DNA from: Ornithinimicrobium sp.
Lineage (GTDB): Bacteria; Actinomycetota; Actinomycetes; Actinomycetales; Dermatophilaceae
Direction: 5' to 3'
Assembly: GCA_030145965.1 (NCBI GenBank)
Contig: JASKZT010000204.1
Span: 1-7,800 of the forward strand
Length of the DNA: 7,800 bases
Notes under the pieces: generated by a model
Database searches by the model: none
The model's input: the letters and a program-made list of their open reading frames with translations, nothing else
Told to the model about the DNA's origin: nothing
Part shown: piece after piece, positions 1 through 5,648 of the stretch
Layout: every line of letters starts with the position of its first letter
Position numbering within the stretch: the stretch's first letter is position 1
Made by a program: the position numbers and the translations under genes

Positions 1-24
1 CGCGACGACCGGGTGGTCGTCGCG
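1..24 (-). terminator. Hairpin terminator candidate behind the secreted nuclease gene
   Basis: A perfect inverted repeat with 10-bp arms (CGCGACGACC at 1-10 and GGTCGTCGCG at 15-24) surrounds a 4-nt loop. It begins 32 nt beyond the nuclease TGA. The stem touches the window edge, so it could be longer, and any T-tract on the minus strand would lie outside. GC-rich stems without a clear U-tract are common as actinobacterial terminators. No gene arrives from the plus side within the window, so assignment to the minus-strand gene is by position. Confidence 0.65.
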
Positions 25-56
25 CCCCGTCGGGTGCGTCATCGGCCGGCGGGTGC

Positions 57-3000
57 TCAGCCCCGGCCGTCGGCCGCCGTCCGGGCGACGGTGATGGTCA
101 CCGACGCCGTGGTGGAGTTGCCGGCCGCGTCGGTGGCCTCGTAGGTGACCGTGTAGACGGCCCCCACGGAGGCGCGCACGCGCAGGCGCGAGTCGGACAG
201 CACCTCGATCTCACCGCGCCCGTTGCGACCCGGGTCGGTGACGACCGCGCCCACGAGGGTGACGGTCGGCTCCTCGCCGGAGTCGTCGGTGGCGGTGAGC
301 ACGGTGTCGACCGTCACCCACTTGTTGTTCGGCGGCCACACCGTCGTCGGGGAGGCGACGACCTCCAGCTCCGGCGCGGTGGTGTCCGGCGGCGTGAGGT
401 CGAGGCCGACCAGCACCGGGTCGTGGTCGCTGGAGCGGAACGGGTCGGCGGCGTAGAGCTGCTCCTGGGCCTCCGGCTTGAAGGTCATGTCGTAGTCCAG
501 GACGGAGGGCTCGTCGGCGTTGATCGTCCACACCGCGGCCCCGGTCACCCGGGGGCTCAGCGCTGCGCTGGCCATCGCGTAGTCGAGGTAGCCGAGCATG
601 CCGTCGAAGACGTAGCTGTAGGCGAGCTCGCCCTGGAACTGCGCCAGCAGGTCGACGAAGCCGTCGGCCCGGAGCGCGTCGATCGGGTCCTCCTTGTCGT
701 AGGAGTTGAGGTCGCCGATGATGAGGACCTCCTCGACCCCGGTACCCGTGGGGTCGTCGTTGGCCCAGTCGCCGAGCGCGTCGGCCGCGGCGGCCCGGGT
801 CAGGTTGCAGTTGCCCTGGCCGTCCCCGGTGTCCGGGTCCCCGGCGCAGGCCGAGCCCTTCGACTTGAGGTGGTTGTTGACGACCGTCACCTCACCGCCC
901 GTGGCGTCACGGAAGGTCTGGGCGAGCGCGGGCCGGTTGGCCCCGTCGTCGAACCGGGGGTCGACGCCGGAGTCGAGCACGGCGAACGGGCCGACCGGGG
1001 TCACCCGGTCCGGCTGGTAGATGAACGCCGTGGTGATGGCGTCCGTCCCGATCTGCCCGGTGGAGACGAAGGCCCAGCGGGTCTCGCCCGCGGCGGCGTT
1101 GAGGGCGTCGACGAGGTTGCCGACGGCGACGTCACCGTTGTTCTCGATCTCGATGAGGCCGACGATGTCGGCGTCCATCTCGACGATGGCCGCGACGATC
1201 TTGGCCTGCTGCCGGGTGAACTCCTCGGCCGTGTCTGCGCCGCGGCTGCCGAGGGTGGTGAAGTAGTTCAGCACGTTGAACGAGGCGACCGTGGTCGTCC
1301 CGCCCACCTCGGGCACCGCGGGGCGCGGGTTGCGCTCGGTGTGCTCGGCGCCCTCCGTCGGCTGGACGCCCCACTTGCTGAAGCGGTAGTCGAGGATCCC
1401 GGTGACGCCGGCGACCGTGTCGCCGCCGCGGAAGGTGTTCTCGAGGGTGAACTGGCCGCCGTCGGGGTGGCGCAGGTAGGCCGGGTTCTGGATGTTCAGC
1501 CCGTCGTCGAGCATGATCCGGTGGGTCCGGTTGTGCTGCAGGAGCGCCCCGGCCTCCGCCGAGCCCGGCTCGTGCAGAGCGGTCGGCTGGTACTGCCGCG
1601 CGGTGCCGTCACCGACGCCGAGGACCACCTGGCCGTAGCGGCCGTACTCGAAGTACTCCAGGATGGACAGGTCCTGGGGGAAGGTCACGAGCATGCTCTC
1701 GTAGGGCTCGAGGTCGTCGACCGGCAGGGTGAGGACGGTCGCCTCCGGCAGCGTCTGCCCGGTGGCGCACAGCTGCACGGCCGAGGCGGTGATCTGCGTG
1801 AGCGAGAAGTACTCCGACACCGGCCCGGTCACCCGGACCCGGTCGCCGACCGAGACGTCCGTGCCGCCGGGGGCGTAGACGAAGACGCCGTCGGAGGTGG
1901 CGGGGTCCCCGTCACCGGCGTCCTGGACGTAGTAACCGTTGTAGGACCCGCTGTGCTGGAAGTCGCCGACCACGGTGCCCTCGACGGTGACCGTGCTGCC
2001 GACCAGGGGGCTGGCCGAGCCGCTGCCCTGGACCTCGCCGACGGGCGTGGCCGCGTCGTAGCAGGAGCCGGCCCCGGTGCCGCCGCCGCCGGACGGCTCG
2101 GTGGCGTTGGCGGCACCGGGGGTGTTGACCGCCTCGCCGTCGACGAGCGTGCCGGGAAAGCCGGGGATCCCGGCGAGGTCGAAGTCGTTGCGGACCCAGT
2201 CGGCCACGGTGTCGGTGTCGACGCCGTCCGGGATGCGCGACGCGCCGCCGGGGGCGAAGGGCAGGCCGTCGTAGGCGACGCCGAGGACCGTCTCGGAGTA
2301 GGTCAGGTCGCCCGCGCCGCCGTCGTGGACGGCGACGCTGTCGAGCACCACGAGGTCGACGTCGATCGTCCCGTCGCGGTCGGTGTCGAGCACCGTGCCG
2401 GGGGCCACGGCACCCTCGGCGAGCAGGAGCGTGAGGGTGCCGTTCTCCAGCGTGTTGGCCGGGAGGTCGACGTGCCAGCGGCCGTCGGCGTCGGTGGTGC
2501 CGACCGGCGTGGAGGTGACGACGCGGCCCCGCGCCGCAGAGGTGGAGTCACCCTCGACCTGCAGGATCGACAGGCCCGAGTAGTCGGTGCGGGGGGCCCC
2601 GAGCACCTCGAGGTACTCCACGTCCGTGCCGGCGGTGCTGGCGGAGAACTCGTTGATGACCACGGCGGTCGGCTGCGGCTCGGTGCCGTCGCACGTCGTG
2701 GTGTGGGTGCCGAGCCCGTCGAAGGTGTTGACGGCGTAGCCGTCCCACTCGACCGCCGGGTCGAAGACGTCGGAGGGGTTGGTGTCACCCTGGCAGACGC
2801 CGGCCTTGCGGCGCAGGGTGTTGTCGGCCGTCGAGACGAGGCCGGTGCCCCACTCGGTGCCGGGGTCGAAGCCGACCTGGCCGAAGGAGTCGACCACCTG
2901 GCCGGCGGGGCCGCGCAGGACGAGCGCGTCGTCGCCGTTGAAGAGGCCCGTGCCCGTCGTCTGGTCGGCGGCCGCGAGGACCTCGGCCGCGGAGGAGGAG

Positions 3001-3308
3001 TGGGCGAGGACGAAGACGTCGCCCGGCGCCACGGAGCCGGAGAGCGTCACCACGGGGTTGGCGTTGGTCGAGCCGTTGCTGTACTGCTCGAGCCGGTAAC
3101 CGGTCAGGTCCACCGCGGCACCGGTGCCGTTGTAGAGCTCGACCGCCTTGTTGTTGGAGGTGCCCTCGACGTACTCGCTGATGATGAGGTCCTCGAGGGA
3201 GGCGCTCGCGCCGTCGGCCGCGGAGGCCGTCGGGACGAGCAGGCTGACCAGGAGCGCCGACGCTCCAGCGGCCGCCACGGCCGCACGGGGCCGGAGGGGG
3301 TGGGTCAT
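57..3308 (-). CDS. Secreted ExeM/NucH-type endonuclease with lamin-tail, OB-fold and DNase I-like (EEP) domains
   Basis: This is a predicted extracellular, metal-dependent DNase of 1083 aa. Residues 1-30 form a Sec signal peptide: basic start, hydrophobic core, ASA cleavage site near residue 30, no twin arginine. A lamin-tail domain follows (about 38-205; IISEYVEGTSNNKAVELYN is typical), then a second lamin-tail-like domain (about 215-400) with a D-x-D-x-D-G loop at 308-313. After a Gly-rich linker (404-415) comes a YhcR-type OB-fold (about 420-515) and a connecting region. The endonuclease/exonuclease/phosphatase domain spans about 672-971, with N678 (SFNVLNYF), E720 (LIEIEN), H813 (NNHLKSKG), D866/N868 (GDLNSYDKEDP), D909 (YLDYA) and D961/H962 (SSDHDP). 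All core catalytic positions of the DNase I fold appear intact. Residues 975-1076 form an Ig/HYR-like module with a WPPNNKWV motif. No LPXTG or C-terminal membrane anchor is seen, so release from the cell is likely. The ATG at 3306-3308 has an upstream GAGAAGGG. The gene seems monocistronic. Family assignment is firm; the natural substrate (extracellular DNA, biofilm DNA or nutrient phosphate) is inference. Confidence 0.93.
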   Translation of the reverse strand: MTHPLRPRAAVAAAGASALLVSLLVPTASAADGASASLEDLIISEYVEGTSNNKAVELYNGTGAAVDLTGYRLEQYSNGSTNANPVVTLSGSVAPGDVFVLAHSSSAAEVLAAADQTTGTGLFNGDDALVLRGPAGQVVDSFGQVGFDPGTEWGTGLVSTADNTLRRKAGVCQGDTNPSDVFDPAVEWDGYAVNTFDGLGTHTTTCDGTEPQPTAVVINEFSASTAGTDVEYLEVLGAPRTDYSGLSILQVEGDSTSAARGRVVTSTPVGTTDADGRWHVDLPANTLENGTLTLLLAEGAVAPGTVLDTDRDGTIDVDLVVLDSVAVHDGGAGDLTYSETVLGVAYDGLPFAPGGASRIPDGVDTDTVADWVRNDFDLAGIPGFPGTLVDGEAVNTPGAANATEPSGGGGTGAGSCYDAATPVGEVQGSGSASPLVGSTVTVEGTVVGDFQHSGSYNGYYVQDAGDGDPATSDGVFVYAPGGTDVSVGDRVRVTGPVSEYFSLTQITASAVQLCATGQTLPEATVLTLPVDDLEPYESMLVTFPQDLSILEYFEYGRYGQVVLGVGDGTARQYQPTALHEPGSAEAGALLQHNRTHRIMLDDGLNIQNPAYLRHPDGGQFTLENTFRGGDTVAGVTGILDYRFSKWGVQPTEGAEHTERNPRPAVPEVGGTTTVASFNVLNYFTTLGSRGADTAEEFTRQQAKIVAAIVEMDADIVGLIEIENNGDVAVGNLVDALNAAAGETRWAFVSTGQIGTDAITTAFIYQPDRVTPVGPFAVLDSGVDPRFDDGANRPALAQTFRDATGGEVTVVNNHLKSKGSACAGDPDTGDGQGNCNLTRAAAADALGDWANDDPTGTGVEEVLIIGDLNSYDKEDPIDALRADGFVDLLAQFQGELAYSYVFDGMLGYLDYAMASAALSPRVTGAAVWTINADEPSVLDYDMTFKPEAQEQLYAADPFRSSDHDPVLVGLDLTPPDTTAPELEVVASPTTVWPPNNKWVTVDTVLTATDDSGEEPTVTLVGAVVTDPGRNGRGEIEVLSDSRLRVRASVGAVYTVTYEATDAAGNSTTASVTITVARTAADGRG

Positions 3309-3318
3309 GGGGCTGGTG

Positions 3319-3326
3319 CCCTTCTC
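3319..3326 (-). promoter_or_regulatory. Ribosome binding site of the nuclease gene
   Basis: On the minus strand GAGAAGGG ends 10 nt before the ATG at 3308. It is purine-rich and fairly well placed. It supports this ATG, and the signal peptide begins immediately after it. Confidence 0.55.
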
Positions 3327-3365
3327 TTCGGGGGGAGGGGGTGGTGCGGCTGTGCTGATGGTGGA

Positions 3366-3385
3366 GGCACGGGCGTACGCGTGCC
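3366..3385. promoter_or_regulatory. Inverted repeat, possible operator of the nuclease gene
   Basis: The arms GGCACG (3366-3371) and CGTGCC (3380-3385) flank 8 nt. The sequence GCGTACGC inside (3373-3380) is itself a perfect 8-bp palindrome that overlaps the first base of the right arm. The element lies between a possible -10 box (3399-3404) and the ATG, where a repressor would block transcription. It could also form a 5'-UTR hairpin. No T-tract follows on either strand, which argues against a terminator. The regulator is unknown. Confidence 0.35.
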
Positions 3386-3398
3386 CGTCACACTCGGG

Positions 3399-3404
3399 AC
3401 CCTA
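3399..3404 (-). promoter_or_regulatory. Possible -10 box for the nuclease gene
   Basis: The minus strand reads TAGGGT, which fits the actinobacterial TANNNT -10 pattern. A start point about 7 nt downstream (near 3392) would give a leader of roughly 85 nt. At a 17-nt spacing the -35 position reads TGTCCT (3422-3427), a poor match to TTGACA, so this is weakly supported. The 152-nt gap to the upstream gene and the strong domain contrast make an independent promoter likely somewhere here. Confidence 0.28.
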
Positions 3405-3460
3405 GGAACGTTGCGTGGCCCAGGACAGAGGACGCCGGTGACGTGCAGGTGAACAGATGG

Positions 3461-4726
3461 TCAGGAGTTGGCAAAATCGACCCGGTCGAGGCCCAGCCAG
3501 CCGGCCATCGAGGAGAGCTCCTCGTGCAGCCTCGGCGCGGCCACGGCGACGTCGGTGCCCTGCTCCCAGTGCACCGAGCGGACGACGAGCGCGCCGGCCG
3601 ACCGGTCGGCCTTGAGGTCCACCCGGCCGACGAGCTCCTCGTCGAGGAGGAACGGCAGGACGTAGTAGCCGTGCACCCGCTGCGGTGCGGGGACGTAGAT
3701 CTCGAGCCGGTAGCGCATGCCCCACAGGCCCTCGGTGCGCTCCCGCTGCCAGACCAGGGAGTCGAAGGGGCTGAGCAGGGCGGCCCCCGGCACCCGCCGC
3801 GGGACCCGGGCGCCGGGCACGCGCCAGACCGGCCGGGACGTCCATCCCGGCACCTCGACCCGCTCGGCCTCGCCCCGGGCCTCCAGCGCGGCCAGCCCTG
3901 CCGCGACGCGGGGGCCGCGCAGCCGCACGTAGTCGGCCAGGCAGCGCTGGGTGCCGAGCCCGTGGGCGCGCAGGGAGAGGCCGAGCAGCTCGGTGACGGC
4001 GACCTGCGGGTCCTCCTGGGCCAGCGCGTCGCGCCGGGCCACGACGTCGGGCGGGAGCACGGCCGAGGGCAGGGCGTAGCGGCGCTCGAAGGAGGGGGTG
4101 CGCCCGGCCGAGGTCACCTGGCCGGCCCAGAAGAGCAGCTCGAGGCAGGACTTCACGGCCGACCAGTTCCAGCCCCACTCGTCACCGGAGCGCTCCGCCC
4201 CGTGCGGGAGGCGCGCCTCCACCTCCCGGGACGTCAGCGGGCCGTGGTCGCCGACCACCTCGAGGACGGCCTCGAGCAGCTCGGGGTGCGTGCGCGAGAA
4301 GGACCGGCTCCACGCCCGCTCGCGGGCCTCCTCCATCCGGAAGGCCAGCAGCGGCCAGGTCGACGGGGGCACCAGCGAGGCCTCGTGGGCCCAGTACTCC
4401 ACGAGCCGGCGGCCGGTGCGCGCCCGCGGCCCCGCGCCGTCGCGCGCCCGGTCGAGCAGGGCGGTGTCGTAGGGGCCCAGGCGGGAGAAGAACGGCAGGT
4501 ACTGGGAGCGCGCGAGCACGTTGACGCTGTCGATCTGGACCACCTGCACCCGGTCGACGACGCGGACGAGGTGGCGCATCGTCGCGCCGCGGGGTGCCGG
4601 ACGCGGGTCGGCGAAGCCCTGGGCCGCGAGGGCGAGGCGACGGGCCTGCGGCACCGTGAGCACGGGCACGCGGCGGTGGCCCGAGGTCAGGTCCGGGGTC
4701 GGGTCCGGGCTCGCCGTGGGTGGCAT
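3461..4726 (-). CDS. Winged-helix DNA glycosylase, HTH_42 / YcaQ-like
   Basis: This is a predicted monofunctional DNA glycosylase of the HTH_42 (formerly DUF1006) family, whose studied members (AlkZ, E. coli YcaQ/AlkX) excise bulky alkylated bases and open DNA interstrand crosslinks. The product is 421 aa from the ATG at 4724-4726, close to family length. VPQARRLALAAQGF near the N-terminus is the conserved opening helix. VQVVQIDSVNVLARSQ contains Q-I-D (residues 64-66; bases 4529-4537). To my knowledge QxD marks the YcaQ-like subfamily, whereas AlkZ-like self-resistance enzymes carry QxQ. EYWAHEAS (110-117), SPFDSLVWQRERTEGLWGMR (319-338) and the C-terminal LVGRVDLKADR are further family blocks. 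No good Shine-Dalgarno precedes the ATG; a CACAGT hexamer ends 6 nt before it, so leaderless initiation is possible. An in-frame GTG at 4790-4792 would add 22 residues but lies inside the hpf terminator stem and is disfavoured. The gene stands alone between two apparent transcription units, which suggests a housekeeping repair role. Confidence 0.88.
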   Translation of the reverse strand: MPPTASPDPTPDLTSGHRRVPVLTVPQARRLALAAQGFADPRPAPRGATMRHLVRVVDRVQVVQIDSVNVLARSQYLPFFSRLGPYDTALLDRARDGAGPRARTGRRLVEYWAHEASLVPPSTWPLLAFRMEEARERAWSRSFSRTHPELLEAVLEVVGDHGPLTSREVEARLPHGAERSGDEWGWNWSAVKSCLELLFWAGQVTSAGRTPSFERRYALPSAVLPPDVVARRDALAQEDPQVAVTELLGLSLRAHGLGTQRCLADYVRLRGPRVAAGLAALEARGEAERVEVPGWTSRPVWRVPGARVPRRVPGAALLSPFDSLVWQRERTEGLWGMRYRLEIYVPAPQRVHGYYVLPFLLDEELVGRVDLKADRSAGALVVRSVHWEQGTDVAVAAPRLHEELSSMAGWLGLDRVDFANS

Positions 4727-4777
4727 GCGCCCACTGTGCCACGGGCCGCCGTCGGACCCGGGCGTGCGCCGGACGGC

Positions 4778-4815
4778 GGACGGGCCCGGCACCGGGGTCG
4801 GTGCCGGGCCCGTCC
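4778..4815 (-). terminator. Strong hairpin terminator behind hpf
   Basis: A perfect 16-bp inverted repeat occupies 4778-4793 and 4800-4815 around a 6-nt loop (GGGGTC on the plus strand). It starts 17 nt past the hpf stop codon. The stem is almost entirely G/C and has no T-tract, the usual actinobacterial form. It should separate hpf from the downstream glycosylase, and it excludes the long GTG start of that gene. Confidence 0.82.
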
Positions 4816-4832
4816 GGGCCGGGGGTGTGTCG

Positions 4833-5522
4833 TCAGGAGGCGACGGCGTCGCGGTCGGCGACCGTCTCCTCGTCGTCGGTGACGCCCTGGGCGTCGAGGT
4901 CGAGGCGGAGCACGCCGTAGGACCACCCGCGGCGCCGGTACACCACGCTCGGGCGGTCGGTGTCCACGTCGTGGAAGAGGAAGAAGTCGTGGCCCACGAG
5001 CTCCATGCGGGACAGGGCCTGGCCGACGGTCATGGGGCTGGAGGGGTGGGTCTTCTCACGGATCTCGATGGGGCTGTTGCCCTGCGTCTGCAGCTCGGCG
5101 TCGACGGCCTCCTCGGTCGTGGGCGGCCGGGTCCCGTTCTCCGAGGGCTGGTCCAGCGGCTCGGTCGACAGCCCGAACGTCGCCTCGGCGACGGAGGGGA
5201 GGCGGTGCTTGCCGGTGTGGCTGATCCGCCGCTTGTCGTTCATGCGGCGCAGGCGCTCGGTCAGCTTGGCCATGGCCAGGTCGACGGCCGCGTACTCCTC
5301 GTCGGCGGCGGCCTCGGCACGGACCACCGTGCGCCCGACGTGGCAGGTGATCTCGCAGCGCTCGGCCTCCTTGGCCTGGCGGGGGTTGGCCTCGTGCGTC
5401 AGCACGACCTCGGTGCGTCGCACCCGGGGTGCGAGCTGGGGGATCTTGTCGAGCTTGTCCTCGAGGTGGCGGCGGAAGCGTTCCGCGACGTCCTTCTTGC
5501 GACCGGTCACGATCAGTTCCAT
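4833..5522 (-). CDS. hpf: Ribosome hibernation-promoting factor, long form
   Basis: Long HPF (RaiA/YfiA superfamily), 229 aa, binds the 30S decoding region and dimerises 70S ribosomes into inactive 100S particles in stationary phase or stress. The N-terminal S30AE domain (about 1-105) starts MELIVTGRKKDVAERFRRHL and includes the RTEVVLTHE strand, the CEITCHVG strand and a basic helix with KLTERLRRMNDKRR (86-99). A variable linker of about 55 residues follows. The C-terminal dimerisation domain (about 160-208) has SSPMTVGQALSRMELVGHDF and SVVYRRRGWSYGVLRLD. An acidic tail rich in D/E (216-225) extends past it. The ATG at 5520-5522 is chosen because GGAGGA stands just upstream and because the S30AE fold begins there. 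An in-frame GTG at 5628-5630 would add 36 residues without homology. The gene has its own 126-nt leader and a strong terminator, so it may be transcribed alone as well as from upstream. Confidence 0.95.
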   Translation of the reverse strand: MELIVTGRKKDVAERFRRHLEDKLDKIPQLAPRVRRTEVVLTHEANPRQAKEAERCEITCHVGRTVVRAEAAADEEYAAVDLAMAKLTERLRRMNDKRRISHTGKHRLPSVAEATFGLSTEPLDQPSENGTRPPTTEEAVDAELQTQGNSPIEIREKTHPSSPMTVGQALSRMELVGHDFFLFHDVDTDRPSVVYRRRGWSYGVLRLDLDAQGVTDDEETVADRDAVAS

Positions 5523-5525
5523 GAG

Positions 5526-5531
5526 TCCTCC
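5526..5531 (-). promoter_or_regulatory. Shine-Dalgarno of hpf
   Basis: The minus strand reads GGAGGA, followed by CTC and the ATG at 5522. This is the strongest ribosome-binding signal in the window. It decides the hpf start against the upstream in-frame GTG. The spacing is slightly short (3-4 nt). Confidence 0.75.
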
Positions 5532-5626
5532 ATGCAGTGGTGGGGGTGTGTGCTCGTCGGCGTCAGCTACGGCGCCACGTCCAACGGCCTCACCCCCCTG
5601 CCAGCCGCGTGAGGTGCTCCATGCAG
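5528..5626. repeat. 10-bp direct repeat in the hpf leader
   Basis: CTCCATGCAG occurs at 5528-5537 and again at 5617-5626 (CTGCATGGAG on the coding strand). On the coding strand each copy continues after two or three bases into CTCA, so the similarity extends over about 17 nt. One copy overlaps the hpf ribosome binding site; the other overlaps the possible mini-ORF start. It could be a duplicated control element or chance. Confidence 0.4.
5590..5622 (-). CDS. Possible leaderless 10-codon leader peptide upstream of hpf
   Basis: A short frame ATG...TGA encodes MEHLTRLAGG and ends 67 nt before the hpf ATG. Its ATG is preceded by the hexamer TAATGT (5629-5634, minus strand) and a 6-nt spacer, so transcription from that -10 box would begin on the A of the ATG. 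Leaderless initiation is common in actinobacteria. No Shine-Dalgarno is present. No homology can be judged at this length and no role is known. Confidence 0.25.
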   Translation of the reverse strand: MEHLTRLAGG

Positions 5627-5628
5627 CC

Positions 5629-5634
5629 ACATTA
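5629..5634 (-). promoter_or_regulatory. Possible -10 box for hpf
   Basis: TAATGT on the minus strand fits TANNNT and lies 15 nt past the comF stop codon. It stands out in very GC-rich surroundings. The -35 position at 17-nt spacing reads TATCGG, not a consensus match, so only the -10 supports the call. The predicted start is near 5622, giving a leader of about 100 nt. Confidence 0.33.
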
Positions 5635-5648
5635 GTCCGCCGCTCCGG

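Noticed and set aside
423..3452. A 1009-codon open frame on the plus strand opposite the nuclease gene
   Set aside because: It is a GC-rich antisense shadow: its translation is low-complexity (V, G, R, D, A) without recognisable domains, while the minus strand encodes a full signal peptide and intact catalytic motifs.
3443..4882. A 479-codon open frame on the plus strand opposite the glycosylase
   Set aside because: Arg/Gly/Ala/His-rich translation with no family features; the opposite strand carries the conserved HTH_42 blocks.
5513..5533. Six-codon frame (MEDSWN) overlapping the hpf start
   Set aside because: No ribosome binding site precedes it and it contains the hpf Shine-Dalgarno; most likely chance.
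5523..5630. Longer hpf product from the GTG at 5628-5630
   Set aside because: The 36 extra residues resemble no S30AE sequence, and a strong GGAGGA sits before the ATG at 5522.
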